From Rutidosis leptorrhynchoides (taxonomy: Eukaryota > Streptophyta > Magnoliopsida > Asterales > Asteraceae): 64,000 bases of DNA. A program made the translations under genes and the position numbers. The stretch covers positions 340,952,501 to 341,016,500 of the forward strand of contig NC_092333.1 in assembly GCF_046630445.1 (NCBI RefSeq). Reading direction: 5' to 3'. How positions within the stretch are numbered: position 1 is the stretch's first letter; every line of letters begins with the position of its first letter. This document shows positions 11,745 to 21,962 of the stretch, piece after piece. The notes below the pieces were generated by a model. The model had not been told where the DNA came from. It did not search any database and worked only from the letters and a program-made list of their open reading frames with translations.

Positions 11745-12497
11745 TCAAAGGGTTAGAACAAAAGGCGGTGCATCCTTTCGAGGTCCAGCAACAGTTCGAT
11801 AAACATAAACCTTATTAGCAACATTGCTATCATCACAATCTTCATCTTGGATCACTTCAACATTCAACCTACTCATCTCTTCAGCCAACTTCTTACACCC
11901 ATTCATAGTCACATTACAAGCCGACATCCACAATGAACGCATTGACTCATATCGACTCAAACCCGACAGCAAAGCAGAATCTCCAAACGGGCAATCTCGT
12001 ATCTCCACTCTCTTCAGTTTCGGGCAGCCTTTCATCACATACTCCATCCCTAAATCACTAGTTCCTGCAAAAGCAACAGAAAGTGTCTCGAGGTTTTTTG
12101 CGTGTTTCCCGATGTACTCGAATGCCAAGTCGGTTAATAGGCCCGAAACAGAGAGACGTTGAAGGTTGGTGCAAGTTTTGACGATGGCACCGAATGCTTC
12201 GTCCATGGGCTCGTTTGTTAAGTAATCGGGTTCACGAGGGTTCATTATGCAAAGACGGAAGTGAGTGAAATTAGGGCAGTTTTGGGCAACGGTGATCACA
12301 GCAGCGTTTGTCATCCGTTTGCAGAAGTAGAGTATGTAGTGTAGCTTTGGGCAGCTGTCAGAGACGGAAACGAGACCGGACTCGGTTACACCGATTTGTT
12401 GGTCAAACGGGTCAACTGGGAAAACTCGGAGTTCTTCTAGTAACGGGCAGTATGATCCGACTGCTTCTAAACCCTTGTCCCCTACTGTATCAAGAAC
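11745..12497 (-). CDS. AFB: AFB exon 3 (C-terminal LRRs)
   Basis: 250 codons plus stop, opening after the acceptor TTTGCAG|GTTCTTG at 12498-12504. It begins VLDTVGDKGLEAVGSYCP, the conserved AFB2/3 continuation of LWVLDT. It contains LRR signatures (CPLLEELRVFP, CPNFTHFRLCI, CTNLQRLSVSG, KNLETLSVAFAG, CPKLKRVEIRDCPF). It ends in the GPRKDAPPFVLTL tail typical of the family. No internal stop. Confidence 0.9.
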   Translation of the reverse strand, partial: VLDTVGDKGLEAVGSYCPLLEELRVFPVDPFDQQIGVTESGLVSVSDSCPKLHYILYFCKRMTNAAVITVAQNCPNFTHFRLCIMNPREPDYLTNEPMDEAFGAIVKTCTNLQRLSVSGLLTDLAFEYIGKHAKNLETLSVAFAGTSDLGMEYVMKGCPKLKRVEIRDCPFGDSALLSGLSRYESMRSLWMSACNVTMNGCKKLAEEMSRLNVEVIQDEDCDDSNVANKVYVYRTVAGPRKDAPPFVLTL

Positions 12498-13157
12498 CTG
12501 CAAACAAGATCAATTTATAAGCAAATGAGAGTTTGAGATTGATGTTTTCAACCCGTTTACTTTTAAATGAGTTGATTTATATTACATTTTATGTTCTACA
12601 GTAGATAAGCTTTAAAGGAAACGGGTCAAGAGTCAAAAATCCCAAACCACCCCCCCCCCCCCCCCCCCCCCCCCCCCACCCCAAAAAAAACACCAAATTT
12701 ACCTTTACGTAAGAGGTGGTCTTACTGAAATAATAAATTTTCATGGTGCTATTACTTTCCACTTGGTACCTATTCATACAGAGATACAAATTTGTATGTA
12801 AATGATGTTTCTGGTCATCCCAAAAGGCGGAGACAAGGGGATGCATGTGAATGCTTTGCATCCCCCAACTCTTCAAATAAGCGAAATATAGCGTGTTAAA
12901 AATTGTATATTAGTTGTCAATATCCCCAAATAATAAAACCAAACATCCCTTAAATATCTCATAGTTACGATGTATATATGAAAATTTTATGTTGATATTA
13001 AATTTTTGTGAAATGCATCCCCTATACGTGAATCCTGGCTTCGCCAACGTTGCGATATTTTCCCCCACAACCCATATTATTTAAAACCGCACATTTTTCT
13101 ACCTATACGGAAGACGAATAAATTGCCAAAAAACACTTGCGAGATAAAGTAACTTAC
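12498..13157 (-). other. AFB intron 2, with a C28 homopolymer
   Basis: The intron is bounded by donor TGG|GTAAGT (GT at 13157-13156) and acceptor TTTGCAG (12498). It holds an uninterrupted run of 28 C on the plus strand (12650-12677), i.e. G28 in the transcript, just upstream of the acceptor side. No mobile element was recognised. Confidence 0.85.
12650..12677. repeat. Poly-C homopolymer (28 bp)
   Basis: 28 consecutive C residues are followed by ACCCC and A8. This is rare in a very AT-rich plant region. Confidence 0.95.
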
Positions 13158-13651
13158 CCATAGGCGAGTTAGCTGTTTGCAGTGAGTAAGAATCTGTTCA
13201 AGTTCAATGGCCCCGAGACTTGCATAACTCAAATTCAAAAACGTAAGACGACCACACACAGGATACACAACTGGGAGATAAAGCAAAGTAGCATCCCAAA
13301 AACCCGAAAGTGTGTGTACATTTTTACATTTACTAAACGTGTTCTCAAGCTCGTCGATCGAACTAGACACAAGGTCTTCCGTGAATGTACCCGTACCAAG
13401 TTCGATTAAGTTTGGAGCAAGCACGAGAAGCTTTTTCAGTTGATCCAAGTTTATCTTTTGATTAACTTTTAAAACTCTTAACGATTTGCATCGAGATACA
13501 AGACTCTCTAAAAGCTTCAAAACTGACTTCACTATTCAAAGTTGCAAAATTGAGTACTTCTAACGTGGTTAAGTTATCTGGGAAGAAACTTAACCAATCA
13601 CCACCAAGATCATCGATCCCATTCTCTTGTATGTCTAATTCTGTCAAGTTC
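13158..13651 (-). pseudogene. AFB: AFB exon 2, frameshifted by one base
   Basis: The exon starts after acceptor TTGTAG at 13652-13653 and completes the Lys codon begun in exon 1 (CK|NLTELDIQENGIDD). The frame runs to SEVSFEA, then an extra base in the coding-strand TTTT (plus strand 13510-13513) shifts it. The +1 frame resumes with LLESLVSRCKSLRVLKVNQK and stays open through the conserved FSGFWD-like segment (here LSGFWDATLLYL) to LTRLW at the donor. Removing one T gives 493 nt and restores phase 0 into exon 3. Confidence 0.85.
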
Positions 13652-13753
13652 CTACAATATTAAGTTTCCAAAGTCAAGCCAAAACACCATAAATATAAAT
13701 AATAAATAATTTTTATTTATATAAAAGTCTTATGTACATTATGTGAATGTAAA

Positions 13754-13878
13754 TGCATAGCCTAGTGGTTGACCCTAAACTCCATACGAAAGGTCGCAAT
13801 TTCCGGATAATCACGTACATCACAGTTAAAAATACTTCGCCGCCCGAATAAGAAAACCTCCTAACCTTTTTTTTTCCA
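13754..13878 (+). mobile_element. tRNA-derived SINE with 23-bp target duplication
   Basis: An A-box-like TAGCCTAGTGGTTGACC lies near the 5' end, a weak B-box-like segment (GGTCGCAATTTCC) follows, and the 3' end is a T-rich tail. It is flanked by near-identical direct repeats TATGTACATTATGTGAaTG(13731-13753) and the same with C for A (13879-13901). It sits in intron 1 of AFB, antisense to the gene. Confidence 0.75.
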
Positions 13879-13923
13879 TATGTACATTATGTGACTGTAA
13901 AGTTTAAATATAAGATTTATTAT

Positions 13924-14139
13924 GAACAGTCAAATTGAAGTCACTTATGTTCAGCCAGCGATGCTTCAATAAGAGTCAAATTGAAGTCACTTATGTTCAG
14001 CCAGCGATGCCTCAATAAGACTCCATAACCAACTGCAAAGCACATTTTATTATGAAATCTCCATGTGAGACTCGAACTTGAGACCTCACAGACATCTAAA
14101 AAGGTGGTAACCACTCAGCTAAATGGAGATGATTAATAT
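13924..14139 (-). mobile_element. tRNA-derived SINE, minus strand, with an internal 46-bp duplication
   Basis: The minus strand shows box A TTAGCTGAGTGGTTACC and box B GGTCTCAAGTTCGAGTCTC with normal spacing. It is flanked by GATTTATTAT at 13914-13923 and 14140-14149. The 3' half contains a perfect-to-near-perfect 46-bp tandem duplication (13928-13973 and 13974-14019, one difference). It is in sense orientation within AFB intron 1. Confidence 0.8.
13928..14019. repeat. 46-bp tandem duplication inside the SINE
   Basis: Two adjacent copies of a unit beginning AGTCAAATTGAAGTCAC and ending CAATAAG differ at one position (T or C). Confidence 0.9.
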
Positions 14140-14512
14140 GATTTATTATTCATATTTTTATTCTTTGATAATAAGTGAAAATGAAGACACGCTCCAAGGA
14201 CATTATGTGGATAGACACATTTGGTTTGATTTCAACTAAGACTATGAATAACAAAAGCACGGCATTGCCCATTTTGCAGCCAACACGCAATGAGTGCGGC
14301 CCTAGCAAGGAGTGCTGGTGGGCAAAAGGCTTGAGCGTGCTCGTTGGTTGCACGGGAAGGTTGAGCCGCGTGTTGGGCTTGTGTACGTTTTTTATTGCAT
14401 GGTTACCAGAAATCTTTGACTCAATTCAAATATATGCAACGGATATAGACGATATATATGTTTATATACAATAAATAAAATAAAATAATCATAATAATAA
14501 ATATATACAAGT

Positions 14513-15859
14513 TTGCCTATAAAATACATTCCATTTAACACATTTTCTACACAATCTCATCTATATTTTTTCCCAACCTTTTACTCTTCAAAATTTTATA
14601 AAACAACACTCAACAATAGCAAACCGAACTCAAACAATTGGTCATTTTATAATAACATTTTAACCGGTGCCGGCGAACCAAATACACCCGGCGCGTCATC
14701 TTCTAACCAATCTCGACCTTCACTTAGTTTTGCCAATTATACGACTAGCTCGTTCAATATGAACCAATAAGAAATTCAAAATCAAATCCATCAACTAGAA
14801 AAACTTCGAAAACTACAAGAAATTCAATAAGAACTCGGGTTAACCCCACAACGACCTTATAAACAAAGTCAAAACACCTTTAACTTGAGCCAACTAGAAA
14901 CTCAACATCAAACCCAAAAAGAAATAGTACTAGAAACGCAAGAACAAACTGAACAAGCCGGTGGCGTGGTGAGAAAACGAACTCACCATCCAAAAGGCAA
15001 AGAAAAGGCACGTGAACCGTGCAACAAAAAAACTTGGAACGGATGAAGAAGTTTGGTTGGAAAAATGCTGGATTGATTCATACGGGGATCCGGTTACCAG
15101 AAACTCTCAACAACGAGGTTTTTTGTGGGGTACGGTAGCAAGCAAATTCGATGATAACAACAACGGATGGTTTCGAAATGAAGATGTGTTACCGGGAAAA
15201 TGGAGTTATGTAGACAAGGGATATATGGCTTTTCAAGGATACTATGAAAGTGAAAAACGGAAATCAAGACGTATTGGGAAAAACGAACAAGACTTTTACG
15301 ATGGTGCGCTACAAGCGTATTGTATAAATGAGCATAAAATGTGGGCGTTTAAAAAAGATTGAGAATTTTTTAGCAACAAACCGAAGTGGCTTACGCCTCC
15401 TGCGGTTTGTGGAGATGTTATTGGTAGAGGTTTGCATGATAAGGATGAAGAAGAGCGGTCCGTACGATTGATATCACGGACGATCGAGCTGATGCGCTTT
15501 TAGGTGATGATCTGATTCTAAGGCCCATTGGAAGGAATCGAGCAAGGAAAGCGTCTAGGAGTTTCATATCTTCCGATGCCACGACAAGCTCTCGTGGAAC
15601 AAACTCTTCAAAATTTGAGGAGTTTGTTGATTAAGTTAACACACACACGAACGAAGTTGTACAAAAAAGCTTGTACAAATGGACACATTAACTATTACGG
15701 AACGTAAAAGCCACACTAAAAGCTACAAAATTTATCGCATCAATTGAAAGTTTAAACATCACCAACCCTAAGGAAAAGAAACGTGTTCAGAAGATGAAGG
15801 AAAAATTGCTCAAGGAGTACGGTGACTTGATCCAACTTTCCGACGAGGATGACGAGTAG
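14513..15859 (+). pseudogene. Harbinger-type Myb/SANT ORF (copy B), degenerate
   Basis: Decayed coding sequence is in the order typical of plant PIF/Harbinger partner proteins. First comes a low-complexity Asn/Ser/Gln N-terminus (to about 15000), then a SANT-like domain (15012-15360) with W residues at EEVWLEKCW, GFLWGTVASKF, GKWSYVDKGYMAFQGYY and KMWAFKKD. The NAM-associated C-terminal region ends KEYGDLIQLSDEDDE at 15859. The 117-codon central ORF is open but stops and frameshifts lie on both sides. It sits antisense inside AFB intron 1. The related fragment is at 6068-6610. No Harbinger transposase (DDE) gene is present. Confidence 0.7.
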
Positions 15860-16158
15860 TTTATTTATATTAATGTATTTTCACTTTTTAGAACTTTTCA
15901 AAAATAAAGTAAATTTAGGAATTTTTAGTTATTATAATTATTTATATTTATATTTAGGACTTTTATTTAATGTAATCCTATTATCAATTTAATTTGTTTT
16001 GATAATTACAAAATAATACATTAATCAAACTAATTAAACACACTAAAACTAAAATAAATTATACGTTAAGAAAAATGAAAAAAGAAATTAAAAATACCCC
16101 CCTACCCCCAACAACCCCACACAACCCCCCCTCCCCCTCTCTCTCTCTCTCTCTCAGC

Positions 16159-16829
16159 AGATGGCAATGGATATCCGCTCCATCGAGTATCCATCCGATC
16201 CGATCCATTAAGATAGATATGGATATGGATATGGATGATGTGAAAAATTAGTCGATCGGGTATGGATGACAATTTAACATCCATGGATATATCCATTTAC
16301 CACCCGAAATACATATATACATATAAATATATAGTCCCCGCGATGGTTGCTTAGTGGTTGGGGGACGTGCAGCATAAAGCGGTGGTCATGGGTTCAATCT
16401 CTGCCCCATGTCCCTTTAAGCATGAATTACGCGATTTTCCTCTCACATGTTGGTCGTGGGACCGGTCGGTGTGGGGCCGCTAGATGGTCGGTTTTACCCT
16501 TTTTTTACATATAAATATATACATATTTACTTAAATATATGCATATATTTTTAAATATCCCTATATGTATACACTATAAACAATTAAAATGTTATCAAAT
16601 ACGGAGTATATAGATTGTGAAGATTGAATAGTATTAAACTCATATATCTTACATGTATTACACATATTTGTCAAAAATATTATGATCATTTCATTTCATA
16701 ATAGGAAATGTTTTAGAAAAACTTAACATTCAACGAATGGTGAGTTATATTTAAATGGATATGAATATGAATTTTAAAAATTAAATGGATATGAATATGA
16801 ATATAGACGCACCCGATCCATTGTCATCT
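16159..16829. mobile_element. MITE with AGATGGCAAT ends (copy B)
   Basis: Same family as 6873-7421, with termini AGATGGCAATGGATATCC and ATCCATTGTCATCT. It is interrupted by the SINE at 16334-16506. Confidence 0.6.
16334..16506 (+). mobile_element. tRNA-derived SINE with 15-bp TSD and a known empty site
   Basis: 173 bp with box A GATGGTTGCTTAGTGGTTGG and box B GGGTTCAATCTCTGCC at normal spacing, and a T-rich end. Perfect 15-bp direct repeats ACATATAAATATATA (16319-16333, 16507-16521) flank it. Copy A of the duplicated block (around 7030-7050) has a single uninterrupted ACATATAAATATATA, which is the pre-insertion state. Confidence 0.92.
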
Positions 16830-17129
16830 ATAATGTCAACTATTATTATTTACTTTTTTACCCGCACATCCACCAAACACTCCACCGTACCCATCTAACA
16901 CACTATTTTTTCCCATCATCTTTAAAATGGTCTAACCACTTACTATATTGGAGTATGAAATTAAACATGACCAGTAGTCCATTACCCGATGTTTTCGGAT
17001 AATAGCTACCACCATATATAAAGTTCTTGGACAAATCCCATTTCTCATTCATAAACAGATGTACGGTACAAGTAACTGATGAACCTATCTTACTACTCCA
17101 TTTACCATTATTAATAGAAATTTTTTTAC

Positions 17130-17256
17130 GGGAGTGATTCGTACACCACTATAAATTATCCATACACCACTAAATATGTTTTAGGGAATTGTACGGTACA
17201 ACACTGTATTGCACATTTAATGGTGTTGGATAATTTTAGTGGTTTACGAATATCAC
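17130..17256. mobile_element. Small foldback MITE (copy B)
   Basis: Counterpart of 8286-8416 with the same GGGAGTGATTCGTACA end and a more degenerate right arm. Confidence 0.5.
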
Positions 17257-17499
17257 CGAATTTTTAATTTAAGTCCTAAAAATCAAAATACCCTTTTCAA
17301 CATAAACTGATCTAGACATACAAGTTCCATGACTCAAGTCCGTAACATCCTAGTATAGAGTACATGTACCGTACAAGTTACCAAAACACACAACACAATT
17401 TCTGTTTCTATTTCTATTTCTACAACAATAATAAATAATAATAGAGTAATAATTGTTAAAATTTAATGAAGAAAAAGAAGATTAATCGAGAAACATTAC

Positions 17500-17975
17500 T
17501 TGCAATGAGTAGCAACAGCTTCAAGGCCAAGGGTACTAAACCCATCACAACTCAACACCGACAAAACCTTAAACCCATCAAAATTCATCGCTAAAAACTC
17601 CAAACTTTCATCACTAACCCTCATTCTTTTCAACCTTAATTCCTCCAGAAACGGATACGCCGTCACGAAAACATTCAACCACGGTTGCAAATCACCACCC
17701 CAATTTTCCGGTACCAGATTAAAATCAGAAAAACGAGGTTTCCCTTTCAACGTCACACTTTTAATCGCCGGAAACCTAGCAGCTACTATTTCCGGTGAAA
17801 CAGAGTAACAGTTTCCGATTGACACGTGGCGCCGTGTTAGTCGTTCAGCGTTGTACCAATCTTTGCAAACTAAAGAGATTGAGTTCCGGTCTTTGTCGGA
17901 ATCGATTAACGAAAATGTTCGTTTCAGAAATTCGTCAGGTAAAGTCGGATCATTTCCGGCGGATACTTGATCCAT
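17500..17975 (-). CDS. AFB: AFB exon 1 (F-box and first LRRs)
   Basis: ATG at 17975, then an F-box (DEFLKRTFSLI, then DRNSISLVCKDWYNAERLTR) and the conserved RFPAIKSVTLKGKPRFSDFNLVP block of TIR1/AFB proteins (residues about 68-90). The first LRRs follow. It ends in the codon for Lys split by the intron (ATTGCAA|GTAATG, GT at 17499-17498). This ATG is chosen because it gives the usual short N-terminus before the F-box. No stop or indel was seen. Confidence 0.92.
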
Positions 17976-18852
17976 TTGATCTGGAAAGTAATAAATGAAT
18001 TTGGGGAAAGGAGATAAAGAGTGAATTAGAAAAGATAAATGATGAAAAGATGGACTTGACGTATTATTCTAGCAGAGTGAAGTGATGTCTTTTGAGTGAA
18101 GTGATGTCTTTTTCTACTGTATACTCCGTATTAAATTAAAATTATTAATTATTAATATTATTATATACTGTAATAATTATATTATATTAATTTATTAATT
18201 AATATTAATATTAATATTAATATTAATGTTAGTTTTTTAGTTGAAAAAAAGTGGGTTGTCGGGTTACCGGCACACAGTAATGGTGGTGTTGGATGCTTTT
18301 ACGGATGCGTGTCTTGATTTTCAATGGACAATTATAAATTTAACATAATTTTTTATAAAGAAAAAATAACTCAACCATCATATTCATTCCTCAAATAATT
18401 GACCTTTATAAAAATTATAAAGAAAAACATAACTAATCATACTCGCAAACCGACTAGTTGCTATGAGATTAGTTAGTACAAAAATATTAAATATCCTGAT
18501 TAATAAAAAAAGTAATTGACATTGACATTTATATCAACATCACGTTAGTATTTTTTTTATATGACATATTCAGAAAATATTTACTCTCATCATGCATTAT
18601 TAGAGTGACCATGAGACGGTTCAATGCAATTATGACCAAAACCCGCTTCCATAACCACAACTTTGGTTAGTCAACATCCTTAGTCGTTCGGTCTGGTTAA
18701 TTACGATTTGATTAATTCGGTTAATTTGGTTAACGTCTCGTAATCGGTCAATTCGGTTAACCGTTTACGACAAAAAAATTAAATGACTTTGTGCTCTATA
18801 TAGCGTAAGACTGTAAGTTAGCATTCTAGATTTAACGGTGATTTAACTGTAA
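17976..18852. promoter_or_regulatory. AFB upstream region (minus-strand promoter side), AT-rich
   Basis: The 5' UTR and promoter of AFB must lie here. There are ATTAATATTAATATTAA tracts (18180-18230) and a cluster of AATTCGGTTAA-like repeats at 18690-18770. No clear TATA assignment is possible and no ORF is supported. Confidence 0.4.
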
Positions 18853-18867
18853 GTTAGCATTTTCTGA

Positions 18868-19639
18868 ATATGGAGTCGAAGTTGAAAACCTGCAGGAGCT
18901 CAACTCTCTGCTCGATTCTGTCTCGTTATCCACCGAGTCCGATTGTTGGACTGGGAATGGTGGCCCATATTCAGTGTCCAGAGCCCGTAAGTTAATAGAC
19001 GTGCAAGATTCAGCTCCCTTTGTTCATGTTACATCATGGTGTAATCAAGTTCCCATCAAGGTAAACATTTTTATATGGCGCTTAAAGTTAGATCGTCTTG
19101 CAACTAAGGTGAATCTGTTAGCACGTAACATCGACCTGGAAGAAACGGGGTGTAGCTTGTGTTCCAATCCTATTGAAGATGCCAACCATATTTTCTTTAA
19201 TTGTCTCACTAGTCAACAAATTTGGTCAAAAATTGCTCAATGGTCAAGTATCGATATTCCTTCATGGTCGTCTATGGCAGAAATGTGGGCATGGGTTGAC
19301 GGAGTTCCCATTCATCAACATAAACGACTCATTGCGACTACCATCATCTATGCATCTCTTTGGAGTATTTGGAGATGCGCAACAGTGTCATTTTTAAAGA
19401 TATAAGCTTTCGAAAATGCCATGTGATTGATAATATTGTGGCAACAAGCTTCAACTGGATTTTTTCGAGATTTCACAAGAAGAATTGTAATTGGAACATA
19501 TGGTTGCAATCTCCTTTGATTTCCTTGTAATTCATGTTTTTTTGTTGCTGTTTTATAATTAGTAATTGCTGTAACTTTTTGATTTCATTTCTAGCGCTTT
19601 GCTAGTTCTAATAAAATTGTCAGCCGTTCGAAAAAAAAA
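18868..19639 (+). pseudogene. 5'-truncated LINE, zf-RVT C-terminal part
   Basis: One open frame (ATG 18974, stop 19403-19405) encodes the C-terminal zinc-binding region found after reverse transcriptase in plant L1-type LINEs: WCNQVPIKVNIFIWRL, then C-S-L-C and the H-I-F-F-N-C block. It extends upstream without ATG from about 18870. The 3' end is A9 (19631-19639). Probable target duplications are GTTAGCATTTTCTGA (18853-18867) and GTTATTTTCTGA (19640-19651). The reverse transcriptase and endonuclease are missing, so the copy is dead on arrival. Confidence 0.8.
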
Positions 19640-20029
19640 GTTATTTTCTGAGACTTGTAACGAAAAATAAATGTGAATGAACGCAATTTACATTAAATAT
19701 TTCAATAGAAAACTTTAATAAGTTAAGAATATTAACATTCTTAGATCTTAATCTTCTTCGACCACTATTAGATGTATTTTTAAAGACAATCTCATAAATG
19801 ATACAAAAACTTACAAGAAAATGTATATTAGCTACATTAGTAGTTACTTCTATAGTGTTGCAACGGATCTAAAAATTTGTAAAAAGACGGTCTACATAAA
19901 AACAACGGTAAAAAAAAGTCTCAAAAACAGTAAAAAAAAAAAAAAAAGGCAGAACCCTTTAAAAACAATTGACACGTGACGAATTTTGACCAACCACTAC
20001 TACATTTCGGCTCATTTAGAACCCGTCAT
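19640..20029. other. AT-rich spacer
   Basis: No gene or recognisable element. A16 run at about 19932. CACTAC occurs at 19996, just before the CACGTC array. Confidence 0.4.
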
Positions 20030-20640
20030 TTAGACGTGTTCACTATATAACACGTCTAATTTATCACACGAAACACGTCTAATTTAGATTTCTACCAAAA
20101 AAACACGGAACACGTCTAATTAATTTTCGCAACACGTCTAATTAGATATCTTCAACACGTCTAAATAAGTTTAACACCTCTAATTGGTAACCACGTCTAA
20201 TTACTTTTACCGGGAACATATCTAATTGACAACACGTCTAACAAATATTCCAAATAACACGTCTAATTAACAACACGTCTAATTATGTATACCAGGAACA
20301 CGTCTGAATGAAACAAGAACACGTCTAATTGGCAACACCTCTAATTGCCAACACGTCTTATTAGATTTGCCGGGAACACGTCTAAATGCTTAACACGTCT
20401 AATAAGTTTCAAAACACACGTCTAATTAGTTTTTAACTAACGCCTTTAACTGTGACACGTCTAAATAAGTTAACGGGATATATATGTTAACGATCTCCGT
20501 TTAATCAACCTAACCCTTAAAGTTCTGTTAATATTAGTCTACCGAAATTATCGATCACGTCTAATTAAACAAACAATGTAACGGGTTATATATTTAGGGT
20601 TCCATATTGAACGAGTTATTAAATAAACACGTCTAATTAA
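20030..20640 (+). repeat. Array of about 20 ACACGTCTAATT motifs
   Basis: The motif (A)ACACGTCTAATT recurs at irregular 12-40 bp intervals, nearly all in one orientation (e.g. 20048, 20070, 20107, 20131, 20257, 20272, 20314, 20625). Two are decayed to ACACCTCTAATT. One inverted copy is at the left edge (TTTAGACGTGTTC). Spacers are unrelated, so this is a motif array rather than a tandem satellite. It resembles the subterminal transposase-binding arrays of CACTA-type elements, but no matching termini were found. Confidence 0.8.
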
Positions 20641-21960
20641 TAGGAAGTTAGTTAGTTACAGAAGAGTTAGGAAATAATTTGATAACTAGGAATGGATTTT
20701 GATAAGTATATATAATATAATTATAATATTATAAATTTTTATATACCTTAAATAAATAAGATTATTATTGAAGTTATAAATTATATACAATATAAAAAAT
20801 CTTTTCAGAAATATAAAAACACACGTTTTTTAGTTTTTTTTTTCCGGCTTGCTCTTATTTGCTTGTTTGGCTTAGTCGCATGATTCAAAGATAATGGAGA
20901 CTTCAAAATCATCAGAGGTAATTCAATATTTCTTTTTCTTTATATCTTAAGTCGTTTGTTATGAAAGTTTGTATAAATCTGGTTGACATGAACGTTAATA
21001 ATATCACATCATTCACACATGTTTGAATCAGGTTTATAAATCAGGTTTATAACACATGTTTGATTGGATCTATAGCACAACAATTTGACTATATAACACG
21101 CCATGATTCACACGATTACCCAACACGATTGTAGACATGTAGTGCAGATCTGGAGCAGAACTGGACAAACAAACGACAAACAACCATCTCACTGTTTTAA
21201 CACGCCATGATTGACGCGATTACACAACACGATTATAAACATCATACAACACTATATTAACAACATATAAACTTTATTAACATCATATAAACACACTATA
21301 TATAACCTATAACATATAAACCCTTATTATGCAATGAAAGAAAGTTATACTGTATAGTAACAATAGGCAAACACAACCTAATAGTAGTAGCAGAACCAAC
21401 CGGGTCAGCTTAAACAAAACCTGGATAACAACTCAACGCTATGTTTGGTGAAGTAATAACAACTCAAAACCAGGATAACAAAACCTGGATAACCTGATTA
21501 TTTACCTGCTGCACACTATGGCAACCAAAAGAAAACCAAACATATAAATCTAGTCTATTATATATATGCCTAATTCAGAAACCAACCTAAGTTATTTGAA
21601 GTAATAACAACTCAACGCTCACTCCAATTTAGGAAAAAACCCATGAGGTAGTATACATGTCAAATCAGACCCAATAAACAATATGATAAGCAATGTTGAC
21701 CTTATAACCACCTTCAGTGGCAATCATAACCCAAAGTACAATCGTTACCCTAATCATAACCCTAAGTATAGTTGCATTGGCAAATTACCATAAACAAAGA
21801 CAGTTATATTACCATATCAAAACTTCATACAAAAGGAGCATCACAAATATTCATTAGCTCCAATAAAAAGTAGAATCACAAATATACATTAACAAACATA
21901 GTTATAGTAGCATCAATAATATTCATCACAAATTACAATTTGATTGGATTGTTCTCACTC
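20641..21960. other. AT-rich region, possible gene remnant
   Basis: A short ATG exon candidate (20894-20917, METSKSSE) ends at a consensus donor GAG|GTAATT, but no downstream exon was recognised on this strand. Diffuse repeats such as AACCTGGATAAC (21420-21500) are present. Nothing else supported. Confidence 0.25.
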
Positions 21961-21962
21961 AT

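Larger units (their letters stand above)
15307..17498 (+). repeat. Duplicated block, copy B (AFB intron 1)
   Basis: Colinear with 6068-9719. On the right, similarity continues through AGAAACATTA and stops within the GT of the exon 1 donor (17498-17499), one base before the exon. On the left, copy A is cut by the LTR at 6067, so the true end of the duplication is unknown. Confidence 0.85.
11745..17975 (-). pseudogene. AFB: TIR1/AFB auxin receptor F-box gene (AFB2/3 type), frameshifted
   Basis: Three exons on the minus strand (17500-17975, 13158-13651, 11745-12497) join at GT-AG sites in phase and give about 573 codons, the usual TIR1/AFB length (570-595). The protein would be the substrate receptor of an SCF ubiquitin ligase: it binds auxin with Aux/IAA repressors in the nucleus and marks them for degradation. 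The N-terminus has an F-box (residues about 10-50) and the rest is leucine-rich repeats ending DAPPFVLTL. Exon 2 contains one extra T in the coding strand (A run 13510-13513 on the plus strand), which shifts the frame. Everything else is intact, so it is either a very young pseudogene or a consensus error. Intron 1 is 3.8 kb and full of transposon remnants. Confidence 0.85.

Noticed and set aside
15012-15362. Glutathione S-transferase T3-like gene
   Set aside because: Such names in databases reflect misannotation; the residues match a Myb/SANT transposon-associated domain, not GST.
16334-16420. Possible tRNA gene (A and B boxes)
   Set aside because: The element continues to 16506, has a 15-bp TSD and no cloverleaf; it is a SINE. 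The same applies to 13754-13878 and 13924-14139.
19996-20001. CACTA transposon terminus (CACTAC)
   Set aside because: No matching GTAGTG terminus or 3-bp duplication was found; six bases alone are not evidence.
20030-20640. CRISPR-like array
   Set aside because: Plant nuclear context, 12-bp degenerate motifs and irregular spacers; no cas genes.
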